Shown here in pieces: positions 9,976 through 19,109 of a stretch of 64,000 bases of DNA (position 1 is its first letter; each line of letters opens with the position of its first letter). The notes beneath the pieces were generated by a model. That model worked only from the letters and a program-made list of their open reading frames with translations. It ran no database searches and was not told the DNA's origin. Source of the stretch: Lysobacterales bacterium 15-68-25 (lineage in GTDB: Bacteria > Pseudomonadota > Gammaproteobacteria > Xanthomonadales > Rhodanobacteraceae); assembly GCA_002279065.1 (NCBI GenBank), contig NCKB01000006.1, positions 124,001 through 188,000 of the forward strand, written 5' to 3'. Made by a program: the position numbers and the translations under genes.

Positions 9976-10538
9976 CTGGCGCGTCGCCCGTCCAGTGGCC
10001 GGGCGTAGCGCCAGGCGTCGGCGCCGTCCTCGTAGTAGCCGTCGATGCGGGCGAAGCGCTGGTAGCCGAGTCGCTCGTACAGGCGGATCGCGCTGGCGTT
10101 GTCGGTACGCACTTCCAGCCGCAGTTCGGTGCAGCCGCGCTGGCGCGCGGTGCGCTCGGCTGCTGCCAGCAGCGCCGAGCCGACCCCCTTGCCGCGCGCC
10201 TCGGGTCGGCTGGCCAGCGAATACAGCCGAGCGACCTGGCTGCCCTTGCGGAAGAACACCACGGCGGTGCCGAGGAAGCGCCGATGGTTGGCACTGGCCA
10301 CCAGCACGCTGGCGCTTCCGCTGTCCAGGTGGCGGCGGTACTGCGCCCGGCTCATGCGGTCGCTGTCGAAGGTGGCGTCTTCCAGTGCCACCAGGTCGTC
10401 CAGGTCGGACAGCTCGGCGCGGCGCACGCGCACGTCAGCGGTGGCGGGCGCAGGCGCAGGCGCGGCGTCATGGGCGGGGCGGGTAGCTCTGTTCAGGGCG
10501 GTCGATCCAGACAGGGGAAGCGCGGAGGTTCGCGCCAC
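9972..10538 (-). CDS. GNAT-family N-acetyltransferase (RimI-like)
   Basis: A 188-residue acetyltransferase. The core starts near residue 36 (VRVRRAELSDLDDLVALEDATF). The acetyl-CoA loop is RPEARGKGVGSALL, and NASAIRLYERLGYQRF is motif B. The first 35 residues are Ala/Pro-rich and may be linker. It is divergent from a RimK-like ATP-grasp ligase; GNAT and RLAN-RimK genes are known neighbours in many bacteria and were proposed to act together in peptide or metabolite modification. The substrate is unknown. Confidence 0.82.
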   Translation of the reverse strand: MARTSALPLSGSTALNRATRPAHDAAPAPAPATADVRVRRAELSDLDDLVALEDATFDSDRMSRAQYRRHLDSGSASVLVASANHRRFLGTAVVFFRKGSQVARLYSLASRPEARGKGVGSALLAAAERTARQRGCTELRLEVRTDNASAIRLYERLGYQRFARIDGYYEDGADAWRYARPLDGRRAS

Positions 10539-10749
10539 GGGTGTGGGGCAGCCGTGACGAGCGCGGCACTTTAGTGCAGCGGCGCTTGCGCTGCACCGGT
10601 CCCGCTGGCCTGGCCACAGGCGGTTTAGTCGTCCTTCAGTGGACCGGCTTGTGCGCCCGCAGCGCTATGCCAAACTGCGCGCCTTGTGCCGCGCCGCCCG
10701 CACACGGCCCGCGACGGGGCCTTCCTCTCACGCGCGCTTTCGAGGTGTC

Positions 10750-12234
10750 ATGACCCGCCTGGTCATCGTTGTGGAAAAAGCCTCGGACTGGGGCTCGTAC
10801 TACCCGTCAGTGGACGTGGTCAGCGCGATGGACTACCTGCGCGAGCCGATCGGCGCCGACGAGGAGCGCACCCACGTCATCAATCTGTGCCGCAGCTACA
10901 AGTACCTGGGCACCGGCTACTACGTCTCGCTGCTGGCCGAGGCCCGCGGGCACCGGGTGATGCCCTCGGTGCGCACCATCAACGACCTGCGCCGCCGCTC
11001 GCTGTACGGCCTGGACATCGACGACCTCAACGGCAAGCTGACCCGCTTCCTGCCGGCCGGCGGTCGCGACACCACCGACTTCGGCATCCTGGTCTACTTC
11101 GGCGAGACCGCCTACCCGGCGCTGCAGGACCTGGCGCGCCAGGTGTTCGAGATGTTCCCCTGCCCGCTGCTGCGGATCGAGTTCGAGCGCGAGCGCATGT
11201 GGCAGATCGCCTCGATCAAGCCGGTCGGCCTGCACACGCTGGACGACGCCCAGGAAGACGCCTTCGCCGCCGAGCTGGACCGTTTCTCCAAGAAACTCTG
11301 GCGCAAGCCGCGGGCGCGCAAGCGCTATCGCTACGACATCGCCATGCTGGTCGATCCGAACGAGGCGATGCCGCCGTCGAACAAGAAGGCGCTGAAGTCC
11401 TTCATCGAGGCCGGCAAGGAGCTGGGCATCGAGGTCGATCCGATCGGCAAGAACGACTACCCGCGGCTGGCCGAGTACGACGGCCTGTTCATCCGCGAGA
11501 CCACCGCCAGCGACAACCACACCTACCGCTTCGCCCATCGCGCCGAGCGCGAGGGCATGGTGGTGATCGACGACCCGGCCTCGATCCTGCGCTGCACGAA
11601 CAAGATCTTCCTCAACGACCTGATGGTCTCGCGCAAGCTCGCCGTGCCTCGCACCGAGATCCTCTACCGCGACAACACGAAAGGGCTGAAGGAAGTCGGC
11701 GAGAAGCTCGGCTTCCCGATCGTGCTGAAGATCCCGGACGGCTCGTTCTCGCGCGGCGTGGTCAAGGTGGAGGACGCCGCGGCGCTGGAGAAGGCGGCCG
11801 GCGAGCTGTTCCAGCACAGCGCCCTGCTGCTGGCGCAGGAGTTCCTCTACACCGAGTTCGACTGGCGCATCGGCGTGCTCAACCGCGAGCCGCTGTACGC
11901 CTGCAAGTACTACATGTCGCGCGGCCACTGGCAGATCTACAACCACGGCGCCAAGGGCACGGCCAAGTCCGGCGGGTTCGAGACGATCCCGGTGCGCGAC
12001 GTGCCGTCGGACGTCCTGAAGCTGGCGCTCAAGGCCACCCACGCGGTCGGCGACGGCCTCTACGGCGTGGACCTGAAGCAGGTCAACGGCAAGCCGGTGG
12101 TGATCGAGGTGAACGACAATCCGTCGATCGACGCCGGCGTGGAAGACGTCTACCTCGGCGAGGACCTGTACCGCCGGGTCATGCAGGAATTCCTGCGCCG
12201 GTTGGAACACAAGCGGCTGGGCATCGGCCGCTGA
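10750..12234 (+). CDS. RimK-like ATP-grasp ligase with N-terminal RLAN domain
   Basis: A 494-residue protein. Residues 1-160 are the RLAN domain found only ahead of RimK-like enzymes (MTRLVIVVEKASDW start, RSYKYLGTGYYVSLLAEARGH). Residues 200-490 are an ATP-grasp ligase core with FPIVLKIPDGSFSRGV, LAQEFLYTEFDWRIGVL and metal-binding VVIEVNDNPSID. This class is predicted to form amide bonds on amino acids or peptides rather than to be true ribosomal S6 glutamate ligase. ATG 10750 is the family start. The divergent GNAT gene supports a shared pathway. Confidence 0.88.
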   Translation: MTRLVIVVEKASDWGSYYPSVDVVSAMDYLREPIGADEERTHVINLCRSYKYLGTGYYVSLLAEARGHRVMPSVRTINDLRRRSLYGLDIDDLNGKLTRFLPAGGRDTTDFGILVYFGETAYPALQDLARQVFEMFPCPLLRIEFERERMWQIASIKPVGLHTLDDAQEDAFAAELDRFSKKLWRKPRARKRYRYDIAMLVDPNEAMPPSNKKALKSFIEAGKELGIEVDPIGKNDYPRLAEYDGLFIRETTASDNHTYRFAHRAEREGMVVIDDPASILRCTNKIFLNDLMVSRKLAVPRTEILYRDNTKGLKEVGEKLGFPIVLKIPDGSFSRGVVKVEDAAALEKAAGELFQHSALLLAQEFLYTEFDWRIGVLNREPLYACKYYMSRGHWQIYNHGAKGTAKSGGFETIPVRDVPSDVLKLALKATHAVGDGLYGVDLKQVNGKPVVIEVNDNPSIDAGVEDVYLGEDLYRRVMQEFLRRLEHKRLGIGR

Positions 12235-12244
12235 GCCGGCCGGC

Positions 12245-14254
12245 TCAGGCGCCGACGGGTGCGGTGGCGAATCCCACGGCCAGCAGCCGCGCCGTCTCGC
12301 CCGGCGGCAGCGGCCGTCCGAACAGGTAACCCTGGCCGATGTCGCAGCCGGCCTGCACCAGCCAGCTTGCCTGCTGCTCGCTCTCCACGCCCTCGGCCAC
12401 GGTGTGCAGCCGCAGCTTGCGGGCCAGCGCGATGATCGCCTCGGTGATCTCGCGGTCGTGGTGCGAGGCATCTGCGCCGTGCACGAACGACTGGTCGATC
12501 TTGATCGTGCGCGCCGGCAGCTGGCGCAGGTGGCTGAGGCTGGAGAAGCCGGTGCCGAAGTCGTCGATGGCGATGCGGAAGCCGAGCGCCTCCAGCTCGC
12601 GCAGGTGGCGCAGCGTGGTGTGCACGTCGGTCATCGCCGCGGTCTCGGTGATCTCGAACTCGATCGCGTGGCGGTCCAGTCCGGTTTCGGCCAGCGTGCG
12701 CAGCAGCGACGGCACGAAGTTGGCGCCCTGGATCTCCTGCATCGACAGGTTGATCGCCACCGGCACCAGCGGCAGGCCTTCGGCGCGCCAGCGCGCGATC
12801 TGCCCGGCCACCTCGCGCACCACGCGTTCGCCGAGGCGGGCGATCAGGCCGCAGTCCTCGGCCAGCGGGATGAACATCGACGGCGGCAGGTGTCCACGGG
12901 TCGGATGCGCCCAGCGCGCCAGCGCCTCCAGCCCGACCAGCCGGCGCGAGCGCAGGTCCACCTTCGGCTGGTAGCACACGCGCAGCTCGTCGCGGCCCAG
13001 ACCCTCGCGCAGGTCGGTGGACAGCGCCAGCCGCTCGCTGGCGCGGGCGATCATCTGCGGCTCGTAGAAGCAGAAGCCGGCCTTGCCCCGCTCCTTGGCC
13101 GCGTACATGGCGATGTCGGCGTGGCGCAGCAGCTCGGTGGGCTCGTCGCCGTCGTCGGGGAACACCGCCACGCCGATGCTGGGCGTGGCGGTCACCTTCT
13201 GTCCGCCCACCAGCACCGGGGCGCCGACGCGGGCGAGGATCTTCTCGCAGATCGCGCCGAGATTCTCGCGGCTGCGGAACCGCTCCAGCACCACCACGAA
13301 CTCGTCGCCGCCGAAGCGTGCGACGGTGTCGCGCGGCCGCACGCTGGCGCTCAGCGCCTCGGCGACGCGGCGCAGGAACTCGTCGCCGGCCTCGTGGCCG
13401 AGCGTGTCGTTGATCGACTTGAAGCCGTCCAGGTCGATGAACATCACCGCCACGTCCAGCCCCTCGCGCCCGGCCGCGGGCAACAGCTCCTGCAGCTGCG
13501 CCAGCACCTTGGCGCGGTTGGGCAGGGACGTGAGCGCGTCGTGGAAGGCCTGGTGCACCAGCGCCTGGCGCGCCGATTCCAGTTCGCCGCGGATCTGCGC
13601 CGCCTGCCGCGCCAGCTCGCGCTGCGCGCGCTGCACCACCGCGGCCAGCAGCAGTACCAGCGCGGAGATCACGAACGCCGCGGCGCCCGGCGCCTGCACC
13701 GCGGCCGGCGCCATGGTGGTTGGCGCGAGGGCGTTGCCGGCCACCGGCAGGGCGGCAATGGTCAGGCCGAGCAGGGCCGCGGCGCCCCACACGCGCGGCA
13801 GGGACGGCCGCGGTCGCCGCGCGAGCCACCCCAGCGCGAGCAACGTGCCGGTGGCGCCCAGCAGCATCATGCATGCGATGCCGCCGGCCGCGCCCGGGCG
13901 GTCCAGCTGCTGGTCGAATGTGGTCGCCAGCGCGAGGCCCGCGCCGAGCAGCACGCCCGCCAGCCAGGCCCGCCGGCGGGCGGCCTGGCACAGCGCCAGC
14001 ACGGAGCTCAGCCAGGCGATGCCGCCGGCCACGGCCGCATGGACGCCGCCCGGAGCGGAGGCGCCGGCATGGCCGAGGTATTGGGTGGTCCACACGCCGA
14101 CCGCAAGTACCGCGGCGCCGAACGCGAGCCACAGCGCGGCGATGGCCCCGCGCGCCGCAGCGACGCGGGGGACCGTGTCCAGCGCAAGGTAGGCGTGCAA
14201 GGTGGCAAGCGCCCCCAGCAGCGCGGGCAACCAGAGGTTGTCAGGTAGTGCCAT
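12245..14254 (-). CDS. GGDEF/EAL cyclic-di-GMP protein with degenerate MHYT-like membrane domain
   Basis: A 669-residue membrane protein. About residues 1-200 form some seven hydrophobic segments resembling an MHYT sensor (GVWTTQYLGH where MHYT has GIWxMHFIGM). A coiled region leads to a GGDEF domain with intact RFGGDEF and then an EAL domain with intact GLEALARW, EITET, DDFGTGFSSL and EGVE. Both active-site motifs are preserved, so it could make or break cyclic-di-GMP. ATG 14254 is preferred over 14284 on ribosome binding site spacing. It is convergent with the RimK-like gene. Confidence 0.9.
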   Translation of the reverse strand: MALPDNLWLPALLGALATLHAYLALDTVPRVAAARGAIAALWLAFGAAVLAVGVWTTQYLGHAGASAPGGVHAAVAGGIAWLSSVLALCQAARRRAWLAGVLLGAGLALATTFDQQLDRPGAAGGIACMMLLGATGTLLALGWLARRPRPSLPRVWGAAALLGLTIAALPVAGNALAPTTMAPAAVQAPGAAAFVISALVLLLAAVVQRAQRELARQAAQIRGELESARQALVHQAFHDALTSLPNRAKVLAQLQELLPAAGREGLDVAVMFIDLDGFKSINDTLGHEAGDEFLRRVAEALSASVRPRDTVARFGGDEFVVVLERFRSRENLGAICEKILARVGAPVLVGGQKVTATPSIGVAVFPDDGDEPTELLRHADIAMYAAKERGKAGFCFYEPQMIARASERLALSTDLREGLGRDELRVCYQPKVDLRSRRLVGLEALARWAHPTRGHLPPSMFIPLAEDCGLIARLGERVVREVAGQIARWRAEGLPLVPVAINLSMQEIQGANFVPSLLRTLAETGLDRHAIEFEITETAAMTDVHTTLRHLRELEALGFRIAIDDFGTGFSSLSHLRQLPARTIKIDQSFVHGADASHHDREITEAIIALARKLRLHTVAEGVESEQQASWLVQAGCDIGQGYLFGRPLPPGETARLLAVGFATAPVGA

Positions 14255-14361
14255 GCGGCCCCGTGCAAACGCCCAGGGCCGCATCCCCAGGCACTGTCGA
14301 CGATCAAGTGAGCGCGTCTTTTAGCACAGATGCAGGCGCCGCAGCGCGGGCCGGGCCGGTG

Positions 14362-14571
14362 TCAGCCCCGGCGCAGGCGCAACCCGGCCAGCGCGCAGGC
14401 CGGTGCCAGTACCAGCCAGAACAGGGGCGACCAGCCGGCGCCGGCGGTGCGCGCCGGCAGTGGAGTCAGCACCAGCGCGAAGGCGCCGACCAGCAGCCAG
14501 CACAGGCCGATGGCAGCGGCGTACTGGGAAAACGACGGGGTGGCGGCGAGCGAGGACGACGAACGGGACAT
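14362..14571 (-). CDS. Small two-helix membrane protein
   Basis: A 69-residue hypothetical protein with two hydrophobic helices (about residues 15-36 and 44-64) and an RLRRG end. There are no recognisable motifs. Codon bias and position in an otherwise empty interval make it plausible. It may be a small inner-membrane protein of unknown role. Confidence 0.5.
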   Translation of the reverse strand: MSRSSSSLAATPSFSQYAAAIGLCWLLVGAFALVLTPLPARTAGAGWSPLFWLVLAPACALAGLRLRRG

Positions 14572-14725
14572 GGCGGACTCCGGTGGCGGAACGGCTGCCG
14601 CGAAGCTTCCGGCGCGCCCGTCTCACCGGCTGCGATGGTCCCTGCCGCGCGCCCGTCGCTGCATCGGTTCGGTGCATCAGGCCGTACGCCAGTGCATGTC
14701 CCGACACTCCCGCGAGGCCATTCCC

Positions 14726-15283
14726 ATGCAACGCCAATCCCGGTCGCTTGCCCTGTTGCTCGGCATCGCCCTGCTCGGCGGCTGCGCCAGCCAGCCGCCG
14801 CTGCGCGAGGCGAAGTCGGTCGACCTGCAGCGCTACATGGGCACCTGGTACGTCATCGCCCACGTGCCCTACTTCGCCGAGCGCGGCGACGTGGCCACCG
14901 CCGACGAGTACCAGCTCAAGCCGGACGGCACCATCGCCGTCACCTACCACTACCGCAAGGGCTTCGACGCGCCGGAAAAGACCTGGGACGGCAAGGCCTG
15001 GCTGCCGGATCCGTCCAACGCGGCGCACTGGAAGGTGCAGCTGCTCTGGCCGTTCCGCTCCGACTACATCATCGTCGACCTGTCGCCCGACTACCGCTCG
15101 GTGCTGGTCGGCCTGCCCTCGCGCAAGCTCATGTGGATCATGGCGCGCGAGCGGCAGCTGCCCGATGCCGAGTACCGTCGCCTGCTCGACGTGGCGAAGG
15201 CGCAGGGCTTCCCGGTCGACGAGGTGCGCAAGGTGCCGCAGGAGCCGGAGGACCTCGGCCAGCCGGGCTTCGACACACCCTGA
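14726..15283 (+). CDS. blc: Outer-membrane lipocalin (Blc family)
   Basis: A 185-residue bacterial lipocalin. The signal peptide ends in the lipobox LGGC with Cys20, followed by Ala, which favours outer-membrane sorting. The lipocalin signature [13 protein letters not shown] is at residues 38-50. [17 protein letters not shown] and WIMARER are the other conserved strands. Blc binds fatty acids or lysophospholipids. A GAGG ribosome binding site lies upstream of ATG 14726. Confidence 0.9.
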   Translation: MQRQSRSLALLLGIALLGGCASQPPLREAKSVDLQRYMGTWYVIAHVPYFAERGDVATADEYQLKPDGTIAVTYHYRKGFDAPEKTWDGKAWLPDPSNAAHWKVQLLWPFRSDYIIVDLSPDYRSVLVGLPSRKLMWIMARERQLPDAEYRRLLDVAKAQGFPVDEVRKVPQEPEDLGQPGFDTP

Positions 15284-15312
15284 GCCGGGTCGGAACGCCG
15301 CCGCGGCCCGGT

Positions 15313-15318
15313 TAGAAT
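15313..15318 (+). promoter_or_regulatory. -10 box upstream of aroE
   Basis: TAGAAT lies 29 bases before the aroE start, which has a GAAGGA ribosome binding site of its own. The -35 is not clear. Confidence 0.45.
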
Positions 15319-15347
15319 CGTCGCCCGTTTCCACCGAAGGACCCGCC

Positions 15348-16169
15348 ATGACCGACCGCCGCTACGCCGTGTTCGGCCATCCGATCGGCCACTCGCTGTC
15401 GCCGCGCATCCACGAGGCCTTCGGGCGGCAGTTCGGCCTCGCCGTCGACTACCGCACCATCGACGCGGCACCGGCGGACTTCCCGGAGGCCGTGCACGCG
15501 TTCTTCGCCGACCGCGGCCACGGCGCCAACGTCACCCTGCCGCACAAGGCCGCGGCGCTGGCGTTGGCCGACACCGCCAGCGAGGCGGCGCACCGCGCCG
15601 GTACCGCCAACGTGCTGACCCGGCTGGAGGACGGCCGGCTGGCCGCGCACAACACCGACGGCGCTGGCCTGGTGCGCGACCTCGCCGACCGTCACCGCGT
15701 CGACCTGCGCGGCCACGATGCGCTGCTGCTCGGCGCCGGCGGCGCGGCGCGTGGCGTGGCCTGGTCGCTGCTGGACGCCGGCGTACAGAGCCTGACCATC
15801 GTCAACCGCAGCCCGGAGCCGGCCGACGCACTGGCCGACGCCATCGGCGAGCCGGCCCGTGTCCACACCCGCTACTGGGAAGACCTCGCCGACATCGGCA
15901 GCTACAACCTGATCCTCAACGCCACCTCGGCCGGCGTGCTGGGCAAGGCGCTGGACCTGCCGTCGGCGCTGGTCGGTTCGCGGGCGCTCTGCTACGACCT
16001 CAGCTACGGCACTGCGGCGATCGGCTTCCTCGCCTGGGCGAAGAGCGCCGGCGCACTGTTCGCCTTCGACGGGCTGGGCATGCTGGTGGAGACCGCGGCC
16101 GACGCGTTCGAGCTGTGGCACGGGCGTCGTCCGGACACCGATCCGGTCTACGCCATGCTGCGCGGGTGA
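15348..16169 (+). CDS. aroE: Shikimate dehydrogenase
   Basis: A 273-residue NADPH-dependent enzyme reducing 3-dehydroshikimate in aromatic amino-acid synthesis. The substrate-binding motif [10 protein letters not shown] is at residues 10-19, catalytic Lys67 is in NVTLPHK, and Asp105 is in HNTDGAG. The nucleotide-binding [12 protein letters not shown] and NRSPE follow. Its TGA overlaps the GTG start of the next gene, so the two are translated together. Confidence 0.96.
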   Translation: MTDRRYAVFGHPIGHSLSPRIHEAFGRQFGLAVDYRTIDAAPADFPEAVHAFFADRGHGANVTLPHKAAALALADTASEAAHRAGTANVLTRLEDGRLAAHNTDGAGLVRDLADRHRVDLRGHDALLLGAGGAARGVAWSLLDAGVQSLTIVNRSPEPADALADAIGEPARVHTRYWEDLADIGSYNLILNATSAGVLGKALDLPSALVGSRALCYDLSYGTAAIGFLAWAKSAGALFAFDGLGMLVETAADAFELWHGRRPDTDPVYAMLRG

Positions 16170-16429
16170 GCGAGCCGATGGACTGCCGCGCCGGCTGCGG
16201 CGCGTGCTGCATCGCTCCGTCGATCAGCTCGACGATCCCCGGCATGCCGCACGGCAAGCCGGCCGGCGTGCGCTGCGTGCAGCTGGACGAAGCCAACCGT
16301 TGCCGGCTGTTCGGCCGGCCCGAACGTCCCGCGGTATGTGCGAGCCTGCGTCCCGAACCGGCGATGTGCGGTCCCGACCGCGGGCACGCCCTGCGCTGGC
16401 TCGCGCAGCTGGAGCAGGCGACGGGCTGA
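16166..16429 (+). CDS. YkgJ-type cysteine-cluster protein
   Basis: An 87-residue protein with eight Cys, most in the YkgJ/CxxCxxCC-type pattern ([15 protein letters not shown] near the start; [28 protein letters not shown]). These proteins are thought to bind zinc or an iron-sulfur cluster; the function is unknown. GTG 16166 overlaps the aroE stop in GTGA; ATG 16178 is the alternative. Confidence 0.8.
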   Translation: MSEPMDCRAGCGACCIAPSISSTIPGMPHGKPAGVRCVQLDEANRCRLFGRPERPAVCASLRPEPAMCGPDRGHALRWLAQLEQATG

Positions 16430-16516
16430 CGGGCAGTCGCCACGCGATCGCAACATCGGCTGACTACCCTGCGCGCCGCCGGCATGCCTGCCGGTGCCGA
16501 CGATCCCCGGTCTGCC

Positions 16517-17488
16517 ATGCTCCGAATGCCCCTTTCCGCGCAGCGCCAGCGCCAGCGCGGCGTCACCCGTCCCGCGCTCGCGGTGGTCGTGCTGCTGCTC
16601 GCGCTGGCCGGCGCGTTCGTCTTCGCGTGGTGGCAGCGGGTCCATCGCGATGCCGCGCTGCCGTCGCCCGCCGCGGTGCCCGTCGCCGCCGGGACGGTGG
16701 CGCGTCCGGCCGATCCGCTGCCGGCCGACGCGCTGCTGCGCGCCGCCCGCGCCGCCGTGGCCGCCCAGCACCTGCTGGCGCCGGCCGGCGACAACGCGTT
16801 CGAGCGCTACCTCGCGCTGCGCACCCGGCCATCCTCGCGCGCGATCGCGGACGATGCGCTGCGTGAACTGTTTCCCTATGCCGCCGACCAGGTGGGCGCG
16901 ACGATCCGCGAGGGCCAGCTCGACGAGGCGCGCCGCCAGCTCGACCTGCTCGCCGAGGCCGACCCGGCCAACTACACGCTGACCCTGCTGCGCAACCAGC
17001 TGGCCGCGCAGGAGGGGCAGCTCGCCGCGCAAGTGGCGGCGGCCGCATCCCGTGCTGGCGCGAGCGCGCCGCTCACGCCCCGTGCGGCGGTGGTTCCGGC
17101 CGTGGCGACCGTGGCCGTTGCCACACCTCCGTCCGGGTCGCCGGCGTCCGCGCCCGCGCCCATCGTGCGCGCGCCGGATCCGCAGAAGCCGGACACAATG
17201 GCCGCCGCGCCGCCGCCCCGCGTGACGGCCCCCGTGTTGCTCCACCGGGTCGAGCCCTACTATCCCCAGGCCGCACGGCGCGCTCGTCGCGAGGGCTGGG
17301 TGGAGGTGGCCTTTACCGTGCTGCCGGACGGCCGGGTCGATGCCGTGCGCGTGCTGCAGGCCGAGCCGGGCAGCGTGTTCGACCTCGCCGCGACCACCGC
17401 GGTGCGCCGCTGGGCCTTCAAGCCGGCGACACGCAACGGCCAGCCCATCGCGATGGACCTGCGCCAGCGGCTCGACTTCCGGCTGTAA
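16517..17488 (+). CDS. TonB C-terminal domain protein (energy-transducer-like)
   Basis: A 323-residue inner-membrane protein: cytoplasmic N-terminus, one helix (about residues 17-37), a helical periplasmic domain (about residues 60-180), a Pro/Ala linker and a TonB C-terminal domain (about 240-323, RVEPYYPQAARRARREGWVEVAFTV). TonB proteins couple the proton motive force to outer-membrane receptors. The helical insert (HLLAPAGDNAFERYLALR, QLDEARRQLDLLAEAD) is repeated in the adjacent lipoprotein. No exbBD is nearby. The start is uncertain between 16484, 16517 and 16526. Confidence 0.82.
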   Translation: MLRMPLSAQRQRQRGVTRPALAVVVLLLALAGAFVFAWWQRVHRDAALPSPAAVPVAAGTVARPADPLPADALLRAARAAVAAQHLLAPAGDNAFERYLALRTRPSSRAIADDALRELFPYAADQVGATIREGQLDEARRQLDLLAEADPANYTLTLLRNQLAAQEGQLAAQVAAAASRAGASAPLTPRAAVVPAVATVAVATPPSGSPASAPAPIVRAPDPQKPDTMAAAPPPRVTAPVLLHRVEPYYPQAARRARREGWVEVAFTVLPDGRVDAVRVLQAEPGSVFDLAATTAVRRWAFKPATRNGQPIAMDLRQRLDFRL

Positions 17489-17562
17489 CGAAACCGCTTC
17501 CGGTCGTCACGCCGATGACATGTGACCGCCGCACCATGCCGGGCTGGTCCCGACCACGAGTG

Positions 17563-18096
17563 ATGTCCATGTTGCCTTCCGTGCCGGCCGCGTGCCGCGA
17601 ACTCCCGCGCCGCGTCGCGCTGATCGTCCTGGCCGCCGCGCTGGCCGCCTGCGGTTCCACGCACGGCGGCGCGACGTCGAAGACCGGCGACGGCGCGGGC
17701 AGCTCCGGCAACGACGGCGTGAGCATCCTGCTCAACCTGGCCGACGAGGCGCTCAAGGACCACCGGCTGATCGCGCCGGCGGGTGCGAACGCCGTCGAGT
17801 TCTACCTCAGCGTGCTCGAGCTCGATCCGGCCAATGCCACCGCGCATCAGAACCTCGCCAGCTCCATGCCGCAGGCCACCGAGGCGGTCGAGCAGGCGAT
17901 CAACACCCGTCAGCTGGACGAAGCGGCGCGCGAACTGCGGCTGCTGCGCGAGGTGGACAACAACAACTTCACCGTGCAGCTGCTTGCCGGCAAGCTCGAT
18001 GCGAAGCGCGCGATCGTGGTGCGCGAGGACGAGGCACGTGCCGCGGCGATCCGGGCCAGGGCCGAGGCCGCCGCGGAAGGCGCGGCCACCCGCTGA
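17563..18096 (+). CDS. Lipoprotein sharing the periplasmic domain of the TonB-like neighbour
   Basis: A 177-residue lipoprotein with lipobox LAAC (Cys30), a Gly/Ser-rich spacer, then a helical domain (about residues 50-160) clearly related to the insert of the preceding protein: HRLIAPAGANAVEFYLSVL and QLDEAARELRLLREVD correspond to HLLAPAGDNAFERYLALR and QLDEARRQLDLLAEAD. The TonB C-terminal domain is absent. Function unknown; it may be a membrane-tethered partner of the TonB-like protein. Start 17569 is also possible. Confidence 0.75.
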   Translation: MSMLPSVPAACRELPRRVALIVLAAALAACGSTHGGATSKTGDGAGSSGNDGVSILLNLADEALKDHRLIAPAGANAVEFYLSVLELDPANATAHQNLASSMPQATEAVEQAINTRQLDEAARELRLLREVDNNNFTVQLLAGKLDAKRAIVVREDEARAAAIRARAEAAAEGAATR

Positions 18097-18103
18097 GGCG
18101 GCC

Positions 18104-18433
18104 TCAGCGCAGCAGCGGGCCGACGCGCCGCTCCAGCAGCGCCACCAGCTCCGGTTGCATGAAGTCGTAGCGGTCGGGGATGTCCACGCTCACCACGCGC
18201 TTGCCCTTGAGCCGCGGACCGAAGCGTCGGCGCAGCCGGCGGGCGTGCTGCGCCTCCATCACCACGATGAGCCCTGCCCAGTCCAGCTGCGCGGGATCCA
18301 GCGGCGTCTCCGCGTCGTCGGCGAGGCCCGCCGAGTCGACTTCCAGGCCGGGCCAGGCGGCGAACACCGCCGCCGCGGTGGGACTACGCAGCCGGTGCCG
18401 GCTGCACAGGAACAGCACGCGCCGGGGCGTCAT
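18104..18433 (-). CDS. Low-molecular-weight protein-tyrosine-phosphatase-like protein
   Basis: A 109-residue small phosphatase-like protein. The CX5R loop is CSRHRLRS (Cys10, Arg16) right after the first strand, as in the LMW-PTP family, and PDRYDFM supplies a possible general acid. It is shorter than classical LMW-PTPs (about 150). The ATG at 18433 overlaps the gamma-carbonic-anhydrase-like stop by four bases. Substrate unknown. Confidence 0.75.
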   Translation of the reverse strand: MTPRRVLFLCSRHRLRSPTAAAVFAAWPGLEVDSAGLADDAETPLDPAQLDWAGLIVVMEAQHARRLRRRFGPRLKGKRVVSVDIPDRYDFMQPELVALLERRVGPLLR

Positions 18434-18966
18434 CCGGCCTCGGCCAGGTAACCGTCCTTGATCCGCACGTAGTGATCGGCGGAGTAGTGCAGCTGCTCGA
18501 TCTGTTTGTCGCTGAGCAGGCGCACGCAGCGGGCCGGGTTGCCCAGCCACAGCTCGCGCTCGCCGACCACCTTGCCCGGCGGGATCAGGCTGCCGGCGCC
18601 GACGAAGCCGTACTTTTCAACCACCGCGCCGTCGAGCACGGTGGCGTGCATGCCGATCAGGCAGTAGTCGCCGATGGTGCAGGCGTGGATCACCGCGCCG
18701 TGGCCGACGGTGACACCCTCGCCGATCACCGTGGGAAAGCCGCCGGGCGAGTAAGGGCCGTCGTGGGTGACGTGCACGATGGCGCCGTCCTGCACGTTGC
18801 TGCGCGCGCCCACGCGGATGAAATGCACGTCCCCGCGCAGCACCGCGCCGGGCCAGATCGACACGTCGTCGGCCAGCTCGACGCGGCCGATCACGGTGGC
18901 GGCCGGATCGACGTAGACGCGCTGGCCGAGGGTGGGGGTGTGGTTCTGGTAGGTGCGGATGCTCAT
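18430..18966 (-). CDS. Gamma-carbonic-anhydrase-like hexapeptide-repeat protein (YrdA family)
   Basis: A 178-residue left-handed beta-helix protein with hexapeptide repeats throughout (residues 25-145). His residues in HVTHDG (65-70) and in GHGAVIHAC (89, 94) match the zinc ligands of the YrdA/CaiE gamma-CA-like family. Whether it hydrates CO2 is not known. It is translationally coupled to the small phosphatase gene. Confidence 0.88.
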   Translation of the reverse strand: MSIRTYQNHTPTLGQRVYVDPAATVIGRVELADDVSIWPGAVLRGDVHFIRVGARSNVQDGAIVHVTHDGPYSPGGFPTVIGEGVTVGHGAVIHACTIGDYCLIGMHATVLDGAVVEKYGFVGAGSLIPPGKVVGERELWLGNPARCVRLLSDKQIEQLHYSADHYVRIKDGYLAEAG

Positions 18967-18979
18967 GCGGGCATTCTAG

Positions 18980-19109
18980 GAGCGGGGGAAGAGAAGTGAG
19001 GAATGGGAGAGAGCAAAGGCGGCGGAATGACCGAATCCGTTGCGCCGAGGTGGACTACCGCAGCTTTTCTCTCACTCCTCACTCCTCTCCACTCACTTCT
19101 CGCTCTCCA
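18980..19109. repeat. GA-rich/CT-rich inverted arms built of a heptamer-like repeat
   Basis: A purine arm (18980-19018, with GAAGTGAGGAATGGGAGAG) and a pyrimidine arm (19066-19109, with CTCACTCCTCACTCCTC) flank about 50 bases. Read on the minus strand the second arm contains GAGTGAG twice in tandem. The arms are imperfectly complementary and could form a long hairpin. The second arm runs into the patatin stop codon. Confidence 0.55.
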
